From NCBI RefSeq assembly GCF_001509475.1, contig NZ_LLZG01000418.1, forward strand, positions 33,748 through 70,291: 36,544 nt of DNA, given 5' to 3'. Position 1 is the stretch's first letter, and every line of letters starts with the position of its first letter. Below, one piece after another: positions 23,919 through 32,944 of this stretch. The translations under genes were made by a program, and so were the position numbers. Under the pieces are notes generated by a model. It was not told where the DNA came from. It ran no database searches and saw only the letters and a list, made by a program, of their open reading frames with translations. This DNA comes from Streptomyces regalis (GTDB lineage Bacteria; Actinomycetota; Actinomycetes; Streptomycetales; Streptomycetaceae).

Positions 23919-26431
23919 TCAGCCCCTCAAAACCGCCCCGGTCCGCTCGCCCGCAAGGGCCACCGCAGCGTCCCTGGCAGCCGAAGCCTCATCGACGGTC
24001 AGCGTCCGATCCCCCGCACGGAACCGCAACGCATAGGCGAGCGACTTCTTGCCATCACCCAGCTGCTCGTCATTGACGTACACGTCGAACAGCCGGATCG
24101 CCTCGAGGAGTTCACCCGCCCCGTCACGCAGCGCGGCCTCGACCTCCGCGGCCGGCACCGGCTTGTCCACCACGAGGGCGACATCCTGCGTGGCCACGGG
24201 GAACGTGGAGATGCTCGGCGCCTGAGGCGTACCGTCACCGACCTGCTCCAAGGCGTCCAGGTCCAGCTCCATCGCACAGGTGCGCGTGGGCAGGCCCAGT
24301 GCCTTGAGCACCCGCGGGTGCAGCTCACCGGCGTGACCGACAACCCGCTCGGCACCGTCGACGGCGATCGCCAGCTCGGCGCACCGACCGGGGTGCCACG
24401 GCCCGTACTGCCCGGCCCGCACGATCAGCTCGGCCCCGGCTTCCCGCGCCACGACACGCGCCGCCTCGACCGCGTCGGCCCACCCGGCCGGACGGCCACC
24501 GCCCCACCAGCCGGCCCGCTCACGCGCACCGGCGAGGACGACGGCCACGTGCCGCGGCTGCTCGGGCAGCACGGCGTTCAGCGCGGCGATCTCCTCGTCG
24601 GTCGGGCGTCGGTCGACCGGCAGATGACCGGCGACGCGCTGCTCCTGACGCGGCTGGAAGACCAGGCCCGTCTCGAACAGGGCCAGATCGTGCGAGCCCC
24701 GCCCGTCATTGCGGCGCAGCGCACCGAGCAGACCCGGCAGCAGCGACGTACGGAGCGCGGGCTCCTCGTCGTTGAGCGGGTTGACCAGCTTGACGACGCG
24801 GCGGCCCGGGTCGTCGGCCGCAAGGCCCAGCTGGTCGAAGACCTGCTCGCTGACGAAGGGGTAGTTCGGCGCCTCGACGTAGCCCGCTCCGGCCAGCGCG
24901 CGGCCGACCCGGCGGTGCAGTCGCTGGCGGTGGGTCAGGCCACGGCCGGACGGCGGCTTGGGCAGCGTGGAGGGCAGGTTCTCGTAGCCCTCCAGGCGGA
25001 TGACCTCTTCGGCCAGGTCGTTCGGCTCGAGCAGGTCGGGCCGCCAGGACGGGACGGTGACGATCAGCTCGTCCTGCCCGTACACGTCGCAGCCGATCTG
25101 CTGCAGCCGCCGTACGACGGTCTCGCGGCCGTACTCGACGCCCGCGACCTTGTCCGGGTGGTCGGCCGGGGTGGTGATGCTGTGCGGCCCGGACGGCGTG
25201 ACGACCTCGGTGACACCGGCCTCGGCCGTGCCACCGGCCAGCAGCACCAGCAGGTCCACCGTCCGCTGTGCGGCAGCGGCTGCCGCGGCCGGGTCGACGC
25301 CACGCTCGAAGCGGCGGGACGCCTCCGAGGACAGCTTGTGACGGCGGGCGGTGCGGGCGATGGCGACCTGGTCGAAGTGGGCGGCCTCGATGACGACATC
25401 GGTGGACGCGTTCTCCACGTCCTCGTGGTCGGCGATCTCCGTGTTGGCGCCGCCCATGACGCCCGCGAGGCCGATCGGGCCGCGCTCGTCGGTGATCACC
25501 AGGTCCTCGGCGTGCAGCCCCCGCTCGACGCCGTCGAGGGTGACGAGCTTCTCGCCCTCCGCGGCCCGACGTACGCCGATGGTGCCCTGGACCAGGTTGC
25601 GGTCGTAGGCGTGCAGCGGCTGGCCGAGCTCCATCATCACGTAATTGGTGACGTCGACGGCGAGCGAGATCGGGCGCATGCCGACCTTCTGCAGGCGGCG
25701 CTGCAGCCAGATCGGGGAGCGCGCCTCGGGGCTGAGGCCGGTCACCGTGCGGGCGGTGAAACGGTCGCAGCCGAGCGGGTCGGAGACCTGGACCGGGTAG
25801 CCGAAAGCGTTCGGGCCGGGCACGTCGAGGAGCGCCGGGTCGCGCAGCGGGATGCCGTAGGCGATGGCGGTCTCGCGGGCGACGCCGCGGATGGACAGGC
25901 AGTCGCCGCGGTTGGCGGTGACGGCGATGTCCAGGACCTCGTCGACCAGCTCCAGGAGCTCGATGGCGTCCTTGCCGACCTCGGTCTCCGGCGGCAGCAC
26001 GATGATGCCGTGGGTGCCGTCGTCGCCCATGCCCAGCTCGCTGGTGGAGCAGATCATGCCGTGCGAGACACGGCCGTAGGTCTTGCGCGCGGCGATCGCG
26101 AAGCCGCCGGGCAGCACGGCGCCGGGGAGTACGACCACGACCTTGTCGCCGACCTGGAAGTTCCGGGCGCCGCAGATGAGCTCCTGGGGCTCGCCGGTGC
26201 CGTTGGCCTGGCCGACGTCGACGGTGCAGAAGCGGATCGGCTTCTTGAACTCCGTCAGCTCCTCGATGGTCAGCACCTGGCCGACGACGAGCGGGCCCTT
26301 GAGGTCGGCGCCGAGGTGCTCGACGCTCTCGACCTCGAGACCGGCCGAAATGAGCTTGGCCTGGACGTCACGGCCGGTTTCGGTCGCCGGCAGGTCGACG
26401 TACTCCCGCAGCCAAGAAAGCGGGACCCGCA

Positions 26432-26432
<1 letters not shown>
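23919..26432 (-). CDS. pheT: phenylalanyl-tRNA synthetase beta subunit
   Basis: An 837-residue subunit of the alpha2-beta2 enzyme that charges tRNA-Phe and edits tyrosine. Order: the N-terminal start [15 protein letters not shown]; the tRNA-binding EMAP-like domain at about 45-155; the B3/B4 editing region ([32 protein letters not shown]); B5 with VTEVVTPS; the catalytic-like core ([27 protein letters not shown]); and the C-terminal anticodon-binding ferredoxin-like domain from about 745 ([26 protein letters not shown]). The length is normal. Its ATG overlaps the pheS stop by one base (TGATG at 26434-26430), which implies translational coupling. The repeat copy 2 follows the stop; no separate terminator is evident. 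Confidence 0.98.
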
Positions 26433-27637
<1,205 letters not shown>

Positions 27638-27672
27638 TCACGGTTTTTGGGACACAAAGGTGCCAAAGGCCG

Positions 27673-27678
27673 AGTCTA
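27673..27678 (-). promoter_or_regulatory. putative pheST promoter -10 element
   Basis: On the minus strand TAGACT at 27678-27673 is a good Streptomyces -10 box, with TTCGCA 14 nt upstream as a poor -35. The predicted start would give a 5' leader of about 90 nt before pheS. No leader peptide or T-box was seen. Confidence 0.45.
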
Positions 27679-27724
27679 ACGGGGTTGAGGGATGCGAATG
27701 CGCCCGTGGGGCCCGGACCGGCTC

Positions 27725-28870
27725 TCAGGTGAGATACGCCGGTGCCGCCACGGGCAACGTAAATCGGAACTGCGCGCCGCCGCCGGGGGCGCGACCGACC
27801 TCGACGGCGCCGCCGTGCGCCTCGACGATGCCCTTGACGATGTAGAGCCCGAGGCCCGTGCCGCCGCGCTTGCTGCCCCGCCAGAAGCGGGTGAAGACGC
27901 GGTTCATGGACTCCTCCGGGATGCCGGGCCCCTCGTCGCTCACGGTGACCGACGTGGCTGCATTCTCATGGCCTTCGTCTTCGCGCGGGGACGCCGTGGC
28001 CGTGATGTCAATGGTGACGGTTCCGTCGCCGTGCCGCACGGCGTTTTCGATGAGGTTGCTGAGCACCTGGTCGATCTTGTCGGGGTCGGCCCACAGGGCG
28101 GGCAGCGGCTGCTCGAGGCGCAGCAGGAACCGGTCGGCGGGCTGCCCGGCGGCGACGTACGCCTGGATGTGCCGCCCGACGGCCGCGCCGATGTCGACGG
28201 GCTGGCGCCGCACCTCCAGCCTCCCGCTGTCGATCCGGGAGATGTCGAGCAGCTCGGCGATGAGCCGGGTGACCCGGTCGGCGTCGGCGTCGACGGTCTC
28301 CAGCATGAGCCGCTTCTGGTCGTCGGTGAAGCGTTCCCACTTGGCGAGGAGCGTGGCGGTGAAGCCCTTGACGGAGGTGAGCGGCGAGCGCAGCTCGTGC
28401 GCGACGGTGGCGATCAGCTCGGCGTGACTGCGCTCTGTGCGGCGGCGGGCCTCGGTGTCGCGGAGCGAGACGACGACGCGGCATACGGGCCCGGTGGGCT
28501 CACTGCGGACGTACCGCACGCAGACGAGCACCTCACGTCCGCCGGGAAGGAGGAGGTTGCGCTCGGGCTGGCGTCGGCGAATGGCGAGGCCGCCGTACGG
28601 GTCGGTCAGCTGCCACCAGCGCCGCCCCTCCAGGTCCTCTAACGGCAGGGCCTTCTCCAGCCGCTGCCCGAGGGCGTCGGCGGCGCGGACGGCGGTGATG
28701 CGCTCGGCGGCGGCGTTGAAGCAGATGACGTGACCGTGCTCGTCGGCGACGACGAGGCCGTCGGGCAGGTCGTCGGGATCGATTCCGAGCTCGGCGACAT
28801 CACCGGGCCGGGAATCGGACTGCCGCCGCACCTCCCGTGCCCCCGGCGCGCTGCTCGTGCCGACACTCAT
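27725..28870 (-). CDS. cytosolic PAS-domain sensor histidine kinase
   Basis: A 381-residue kinase without membrane helices. A PAS domain lies at about 30-135 (DLPDGLVVADEHGHVICFNAAAERI). The HisKA domain has the phospho-acceptor His158 (IATVAHELRSPLTSVKGF). The HATPase domain has the N box NLIENAVRHG, G1 DEGPGIPEE and G2 GGTGLGLYIVKG. ATG 28870 is preceded by GAGAGGTGG. No response regulator is adjacent, so its partner is encoded elsewhere. It sits between the TrmH-like gene (53 nt upstream) and pheS, an arrangement I recall in S. coelicolor, suggesting a conserved but unexplained link to translation genes. Confidence 0.93.
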   Translation of the reverse strand: MSVGTSSAPGAREVRRQSDSRPGDVAELGIDPDDLPDGLVVADEHGHVICFNAAAERITAVRAADALGQRLEKALPLEDLEGRRWWQLTDPYGGLAIRRRQPERNLLLPGGREVLVCVRYVRSEPTGPVCRVVVSLRDTEARRRTERSHAELIATVAHELRSPLTSVKGFTATLLAKWERFTDDQKRLMLETVDADADRVTRLIAELLDISRIDSGRLEVRRQPVDIGAAVGRHIQAYVAAGQPADRFLLRLEQPLPALWADPDKIDQVLSNLIENAVRHGDGTVTIDITATASPREDEGHENAATSVTVSDEGPGIPEESMNRVFTRFWRGSKRGGTGLGLYIVKGIVEAHGGAVEVGRAPGGGAQFRFTLPVAAPAYLT

Positions 28871-28923
28871 CCCCGTACCCCACCTCTCACGACGGCTGAG
28901 GGGCCCCCGAGCTGGTCACCCTA

Positions 28924-29772
28924 CTAGCTCTCGGTGACGGAGCGGCACCCTCCGAGGGCGCGCTGTGCACGGGCCGACGCGTAGAGACATACGGCGGCGG
29001 CGGTGGCGAGGTTCAGGCTCTCGGCCTTCCCATGGATCGGCACGCGCACGACGGCGTCGGCCAGCGCACGGGTCTCTTCCGGAAGCCCCCAGGCCTCGTT
29101 CCCGAACACCCAGGCGGTCGGCCCGCCCATGCTCCCCTTGTCGAGTTCGTCGTCGAGGTCACGGTCGCCCGCACCGTCGGCGGCGAGGATCCGCACACCG
29201 GCGTCCTTGAGCCCCGCCACGGCCCGCTCGACGGGGACACCGACAGCGACGGGAAGGTGGAACAGCGACCCCACGGAGGCTCGTACGGCCTTGGGGTTGT
29301 AGAGATCGACGGAGGCGTCGGTGAGGACGACAGCCTCGGCCCCGGCGGCATCGGCGCACCGCAGCACGGTGCCGGCGTTCCCCGGGTCCCGCACATGCGC
29401 GAGCACGGCGACGAGCTGGGGGCGGGCGGCGAGGATGTCCTCGAAGGGCGTGTCGATGAACCGGCAGACCCCGACGAGCCCTTGCGGTGTGACGGTGGTG
29501 GAGATGTCGGCGATCACCTGCTCCGCAGCCAGGTGCACGCGGGCGCCCGCGGCGCGGGCCTCACCGATGATGTCGGCGTACCGCTCCGCGGCGTCGAGCG
29601 TGGCGAACAGCTCCACCAGGGTGTCCGGGTGTTCACCCGCTTCCCGCACAGCCTGCGGTCCCTCGGCCAGGAACAGCCGCTCCTTGCCCCGGAAGTTCCG
29701 CTTGGCGAGCCGCCGGGCGGCCAAGACGCGGGGGGAGCGGGGGGAGATCAGCTCGGGGCTGGCGGGGGGCAT
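28924..29772 (-). CDS. TrmH/SpoU-family RNA 2'-O-methyltransferase
   Basis: A 282-residue SPOUT methyltransferase. An N-terminal substrate-binding domain (SPRVLAARRLAKRNFRGKERLFLAEGPQAV) is followed by the knotted catalytic domain with the three SpoU motifs: VRDPGNAGTVLRCADAAGA, WVFGNEAWGLPEE and VPIHGKAESLNLATAAAVCLY. It uses SAM to methylate ribose in rRNA or tRNA; the target is not readable. ATG 29772 is chosen because AAGGTG lies six bases upstream. A GTG at 29781 would add three residues but has no ribosome-binding site. It follows the rplT terminator and precedes the histidine kinase by 53 nt, so the two may share a transcript. Confidence 0.92.
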   Translation of the reverse strand: MPPASPELISPRSPRVLAARRLAKRNFRGKERLFLAEGPQAVREAGEHPDTLVELFATLDAAERYADIIGEARAAGARVHLAAEQVIADISTTVTPQGLVGVCRFIDTPFEDILAARPQLVAVLAHVRDPGNAGTVLRCADAAGAEAVVLTDASVDLYNPKAVRASVGSLFHLPVAVGVPVERAVAGLKDAGVRILAADGAGDRDLDDELDKGSMGGPTAWVFGNEAWGLPEETRALADAVVRVPIHGKAESLNLATAAAVCLYASARAQRALGGCRSVTES

Positions 29773-29811
29773 GACGTTCACCTTGGAGTTCTGAAGTTCA
29801 CGGACACAGCA

Positions 29812-29842
29812 GGACCCGCAGGCGTCCTCGGCCTGCGGGTCC
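29812..29842 (-). terminator. terminator of the infC-rpmI-rplT operon
   Basis: GGACCCGCAGGC at 29812-29823 pairs with GCCTGCGGGTCC at 29831-29842 around a 7-nt loop. It is 37 nt past the rplT stop on the minus strand. Confidence 0.85.
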
Positions 29843-29879
29843 CTTCAGTCAGTCACGTCTGCCTAGGGCAGCCGGAGCG

Positions 29880-30263
29880 TCACGCGGCCTTCGGCGCGTT
29901 GACGTCGCTCGGCAGCGCCTTCTGGGCGACCTCGACGAGCGCGGCGAACGCGCCCGCGTCGTTGACAGCCAGCTCGGCCAGGATCTTGCGGTCGACCTCG
30001 ACGTTCGCGGCCTTCAGACCCTGGATGAAGCGGTTGTACGTGATGCCGTTCGCGCGGGCAGCGGCGTTGATGCGCTGGATCCACAGCTGGCGGAAGTCAC
30101 CCTTGCGCTTCTTGCGGTCGTTGTAGTTGTAGACCAGCGAGTGGGTGACCTGCTCCTTGGCCTTGCGGTACAGACGCGAACGCTGACCGCGGTAGCCGGA
30201 AGCCTGCTCGAGGATCGCCCGGCGCTTCTTGTGGGCGTTGACTGCCCGCTTGACGCGTGCCAC
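29880..30263 (-). CDS. rplT: 50S ribosomal protein L20
   Basis: A 127-residue L20 with the canonical start [20 protein letters not shown], the long basic helix ([17 protein letters not shown]), and the globular C-terminus with [23 protein letters not shown]. It is an early assembly protein of the 50S subunit and in several bacteria represses its own operon. The start is GTG at 30263, with AAGGAG about 7 nt upstream. Third gene of infC-rpmI-rplT, 111 nt after rpmI. Confidence 0.99.
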   Translation of the reverse strand: MARVKRAVNAHKKRRAILEQASGYRGQRSRLYRKAKEQVTHSLVYNYNDRKKRKGDFRQLWIQRINAAARANGITYNRFIQGLKAANVEVDRKILAELAVNDAGAFAALVEVAQKALPSDVNAPKAA

Positions 30264-30374
30264 TTTTTAACTCCTTGTAGCGGGGCCGTGGTTGGACTCA
30301 CACGACCCGGTATCGATTGGGTCCCGGTCAGAGATCAGGCGCGAGGACCGATGCGATGCGATCCGCGCCCGATG

Positions 30375-30569
30375 TCACTTGCCGAGAAGCTTCTTGATCT
30401 TCTTGGCGTCGCCCGGGGCCATCTCGGCGTTGCCGGTGAGGCGACGCGTCAGGCGCGACGTCTTGTGCTCGAGATAGTGGCGCTTGCCGGCGCGCTCACG
30501 GAGCACCTTGCCGGAGCCGGTGACCTTGAAGCGCTTGCTGGCACCGCTGTGCGACTTGTTCTTCGGCAT
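30375..30569 (-). CDS. rpmI: 50S ribosomal protein L35
   Basis: A 64-residue L35: [21 protein letters not shown] followed by [17 protein letters not shown]. It is a basic small subunit of the 50S particle. ATG 30569 follows GAGGAGAG. It is second in the infC operon, 110 nt after infC, and that gap contains a strong small hairpin. Confidence 0.99.
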   Translation of the reverse strand: MPKNKSHSGASKRFKVTGSGKVLRERAGKRHYLEHKTSRLTRRLTGNAEMAPGDAKKIKKLLGK

Positions 30570-30603
30570 AGCGCCGTTCTCTCCTCGTAGATGGCACTCC
30601 GAT

Positions 30604-30623
30604 GCCCGGTCGTGAAACCGGGC
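30604..30623. promoter_or_regulatory. hairpin in the infC-rpmI intergenic region
   Basis: GCCCGGT-CGTGAA-ACCGGGC forms a perfect 7-bp stem 35 nt upstream of the rpmI start. In E. coli the L20 operator lies in the infC-rpmI region, so this is a candidate autogenous control element or a processing site; there is no proof here. Confidence 0.4.
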
Positions 30624-30679
30624 ACTGTGGAGCGTCGCTCTTGTATCGGTTACGTCCTGGGGACTTGCGTCCCCCGGGA

Positions 30680-31336
30680 TCACGCCTCGGCGGAAGCCTC
30701 GGCAGGAGCCTCGGTCTCCACGGCGTTCTCGGATTCCGCGGCGTTCTGCGACTTGCCGGGGTTGGCCTTCGCTTCTGCCTTGCGGGCTTCCTGCGCCTGG
30801 CGGGCCTCGGCCATCGCCTCGGTCTTCTTCTTGTGCGGACCGAGAACCATGATCATGTTCCGGCCGTCCTGCTTCGGGTTCGACTCGACGAAACCGAGGT
30901 CCTGGACGTCCTCCGCGAGACGCTGCAGCAATCGGTAGCCCAGCTCGGGCCGGGACTGCTCGCGACCACGGAACATGATCGTGATCTTGACCTTGTCGCC
31001 CTGCTTGAGGAACCGGACGACGTGACCCTTCTTGGTGTCATAGTCGTGCGGGTCGATCTTCGGCCGGAGCTTCATCTCCTTGATGACCGTGTGCGCCTGG
31101 TTCTTGCGCGCCTCACGGGCCTTCATGGCCGACTCGTACTTGAACTTCCCGTAGTCCATGAGCTTGCACACGGGCGGACGGGCGTTCGCCGCGACCTCGA
31201 CCAGGTCCAGGTCGTACTCCTGCGCAAGCTCCAGTGCCTTGGCCAGCGGGACAATGCCCACCTGCTCGCCACTGGGACCGACAAGTCGCACCTCGGGAAC
31301 GCGAATCCGGTCGTTGATGCGGGGCTCGGCGCTGAT
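30680..31336 (-). CDS. infC: translation initiation factor IF-3, predicted AUC start
   Basis: A 218-residue IF-3. The N-domain begins [22 protein letters not shown], followed by the linker helix and the C-domain ([38 protein letters not shown]). An Ala/Glu-rich tail of about 40 residues ([20 protein letters not shown]) is typical of actinobacteria. IF-3 binds the 30S subunit and rejects non-canonical start codons. No ATG, GTG or TTG precedes the family N-terminus in a sensible position. The codon before SAEP is ATC (31336-31334), with AGGAGG at 31346-31341, four bases upstream. The only in-frame ATG (31510) would encode 58 extra residues across an intrinsic terminator. AUC/AUU starts are known for infC in other bacteria and give self-repression by IF-3. 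Confidence 0.93.
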   Translation of the reverse strand: MSAEPRINDRIRVPEVRLVGPSGEQVGIVPLAKALELAQEYDLDLVEVAANARPPVCKLMDYGKFKYESAMKAREARKNQAHTVIKEMKLRPKIDPHDYDTKKGHVVRFLKQGDKVKITIMFRGREQSRPELGYRLLQRLAEDVQDLGFVESNPKQDGRNMIMVLGPHKKKTEAMAEARQAQEARKAEAKANPGKSQNAAESENAVETEAPAEASAEA

Positions 31337-31628
31337 GGATCCTCCTCGGTTAGCACCACACGGCGGTCTGGCGGACAGCCGCGTATGTCTTTTCGTTAGA
31401 CCTAACCGCGCCGAAGCACAAAAAATGCCCCGGACGATCACAGGCGGGGCTCCAAACACTTCCGGAGCACCGCCGCGATGATCGCGGGGCGCAATTTCGG
31501 GCGACTCCATCGTCCGTACGGAACGATGGTGGCCGCCTGACCGGGTGACCCGCCGTCCCGAAGGACGGTCAGGTGGGAGATCGGAGCCTCCACTTGTGGG
31601 CTCGACACAGAGGTGTCCAGCCGGTCGT
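31337..31628 (-). ncRNA. structured 5' leader (cis-regulatory attenuator) of the infC operon
   Basis: The roughly 290-nt leader between the predicted start of transcription and infC holds no supported gene. It has successive hairpins on the minus strand: GACAC/GTGTC near 31600-31615, CCGTCC-TTCG-GGACGG near 31552-31567, CCATCGT/ACGATGG near 31507-31529, CCGCGAT/ATCGCGG at 31487-31473, then an antiterminator-like stem (GGCGG-T-GCTCC at 31474-31464 against GGAGC-C-CCGCC at 31453-31443). This stem overlaps the intrinsic terminator stem GCCCCG/CGGGGC (31450-31445 and 31432-31427), which is followed by six Ts (31425-31420). This layout is that of transcription attenuation. The trigger (L20, IF-3 or something else) cannot be read. 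Confidence 0.65.
31420..31450 (-). terminator. intrinsic terminator/attenuator in the infC leader
   Basis: GCCCCG (31450-31445) pairs with CGGGGC (31432-31427) around a 12-nt loop, then A and six Ts. A T-run of this kind is rare in Streptomyces. It lies about 84 nt upstream of the infC start. Confidence 0.7.
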
Positions 31629-31634
31629 TACACA

Positions 31635-31664
31635 AGGTTAGCAGCAACCCGGGGGTGGTGCGAA
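31635..31664 (-). promoter_or_regulatory. putative infC promoter
   Basis: On the minus strand TTCGCA (31664-31659), an 18-nt spacer and TAACCT (31640-31635) form a plausible housekeeping-type promoter. The predicted start of transcription is near 31628. Confidence 0.5.
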
Positions 31665-31682
31665 TCCTCGTACACCGGGCCC

Positions 31683-31688
31683 TATCGT
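31683..31688 (+). promoter_or_regulatory. -10 box of a predicted leaderless promoter for the DUF1844 gene
   Basis: TATCGT lies 7 nt upstream of the ATG at 31696, so transcription would begin at or one base before the start codon. No Shine-Dalgarno is present, which fits a leaderless mRNA. Confidence 0.55.
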
Positions 31689-31695
31689 GTGGGAC

Positions 31696-32061
31696 ATGAG
31701 TGACACCCCTCCTGAGTCTCCTGATTCCCCCGGCTTCGACGAGATGACCCGCGACATCGCCGAGGTCCCCGCCGTCGAGGTGATTGTGACGGTCGCCGTC
31801 AACCTGATGAGCGCCGCCGCCGTGAAGCTCGGTCTGACCGAGGAGGGCGACAAGTACAAGGACCTGGACGAGGCCCGCAAGCTGGTGCACGCCCTCGCCG
31901 GTCTCCTCGACGCGAGCGCGACCGAGATCAGCTCCTTCCACGCGGCGCCGCTGCGCGACGGCCTGAAGTCGCTGCAGCTGGCCTTCCGCGAGGCGTCGAT
32001 CGTCCCGGACGAGCCGGGTCAGGGCCCGGGCGAGAAGTACACCGGCCCGATCTACGGCTAG
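31696..32061 (+). CDS. DUF1844 domain-containing protein
   Basis: A 121-residue acidic cytoplasmic protein: FDEMTRDIAEVPAVEVIVTVAVNLMSAAAVKLGL then DLDEARKLVHALAGLLDA. This is the DUF1844 pattern, a small helical family of unknown function in actinobacteria and some other phyla. ATG 31696 was chosen over the GTG at 31687 because a -10 box lies 7 nt upstream. It is divergent from infC across 359 nt and is conserved beside infC in Streptomyces as I recall. It ends one base before the convergent SseB-like gene. Confidence 0.88.
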   Translation: MSDTPPESPDSPGFDEMTRDIAEVPAVEVIVTVAVNLMSAAAVKLGLTEEGDKYKDLDEARKLVHALAGLLDASATEISSFHAAPLRDGLKSLQLAFREASIVPDEPGQGPGEKYTGPIYG

Positions 32062-32062
32062 A

Positions 32063-32794
32063 TCACCCTCGTACGTACAGGGGCTCGCCCGGTGGCGTCA
32101 CCCCGGCCGGCAGCAGTGCCAGGTCGAGGCCGCGCACCAGGCGGGCCCTCAGTGTTTCGTCGGCCGCGAGCCGCTCGGCGACCGCACGGGCGGCCCGGGC
32201 GGGTACGGCGGACTCGTCGAGTACGAGGGCGAGGGTGCCGTCGGCCTGCCCGGGCCCGAGGTGGGCGCGCAGGACGGCGGGTTCGGCGGCGACGGCAGCG
32301 CGTACGGCCGCCACGACGGCCGGGTCGGCGAGCGGGTCGGTCGTCGTACGGCCCTCGGCGAGCGCGAGCAGCGCGCGCCCCGTCAGCTCGTACGGCACCG
32401 GGCCGGCCAGGTCCAGCACGAGCGTGTCCGCCTTCTCGTGCGCGGCCGCCTGCAGGGCCTGGTGCAGGGGTACGGCGACGGGACGGGCCGCCGGGTCCCA
32501 GCGGGCGAGGGAGTCGGTGGACGTGAAGGCGGGCAGGGCGGTGCGCTCGCCGGCCTTCAGCGTCGGTACGGCCATGTCGCTGCTCTTCTCGCGGCGCAGC
32601 CCGTTCTCGTCCTCCTCCACCTCGCCGAGCACGGCCACGACGGGGACGAGCAGCCGGGCGCCCTTGAGGGCCTGAAGGACCGGGTCCTCGGCGGTGCGGT
32701 CCTCGGCCCAGGCGGCGAGCGCGGCGCTCAGCCGGGGGTCGGCGGAGCCGTCGTCGTCGGAGAAGAGGGAGTCGGGAATGTTCTTGTTCGCCAC
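32063..32794 (-). CDS. SseB-family protein
   Basis: A 243-residue protein with the SseB N-terminal-like arrangement: ANKNIPDSLFSDDDGSADPRL, ALKGARLLVPVVAVLGE, SSDMAVPTLKAGERTALPAFTS, PVAVPLHQALQAAAHEKADTLVLDLAGP and the ending GEPLYVRG. No signal peptide; the function in actinobacteria is unknown. GTG 32794 fits the known family start and a -10 box TAGGGT lies 8 nt upstream, implying a leaderless mRNA. The longer frame to 32890 lacks support. It is convergent with DUF1844 and divergent from the serine hydrolase. Confidence 0.85.
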   Translation of the reverse strand: MANKNIPDSLFSDDDGSADPRLSAALAAWAEDRTAEDPVLQALKGARLLVPVVAVLGEVEEDENGLRREKSSDMAVPTLKAGERTALPAFTSTDSLARWDPAARPVAVPLHQALQAAAHEKADTLVLDLAGPVPYELTGRALLALAEGRTTTDPLADPAVVAAVRAAVAAEPAVLRAHLGPGQADGTLALVLDESAVPARAARAVAERLAADETLRARLVRGLDLALLPAGVTPPGEPLYVRG

Positions 32795-32802
32795 GGTCAC
32801 CG

Positions 32803-32808
32803 ACCCTA
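32803..32808 (-). promoter_or_regulatory. -10 box of a predicted leaderless promoter for the SseB-like gene
   Basis: On the minus strand TAGGGT (32808-32803) is followed by 8 nt and the GTG start at 32794. No ribosome-binding site is present. Confidence 0.5.
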
Positions 32809-32883
32809 TCGGGGGGATGCTGCTGCGCTTGTGCGGCCCCGGAAACCGGGCTGTGACGCGTTTCACCGGAATCTCAGAATTCC

Positions 32884-32912
32884 CTGACACACATCTAACG
32901 TCCGCCTAACGG
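32884..32912 (+). promoter_or_regulatory. promoter of the serine hydrolase gene
   Basis: CTGACA (32884-32889), a 17-nt spacer and TAACGG (32907-32912) form a housekeeping-like promoter, giving a leader of about 26 nt before ATG 32945. Confidence 0.5.
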
Positions 32913-32944
32913 CCCGCACAGTCACCGGCCCGACGATCGCGGGC

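Noticed and set aside
31438..31470. Ten-codon upstream ORF starting GTG (LRKCLEPRL) across the infC antiterminator
   Set aside because: No ribosome-binding purines precede the GTG and there is no cluster of a single amino acid's codons, so ribosome-mediated attenuation by this peptide is not supported.
31337..31510. N-terminal extension of infC from ATG 31510
   Set aside because: It would translate through the antiterminator and intrinsic terminator, has no ribosome-binding site, and is unlike IF-3 N-termini.
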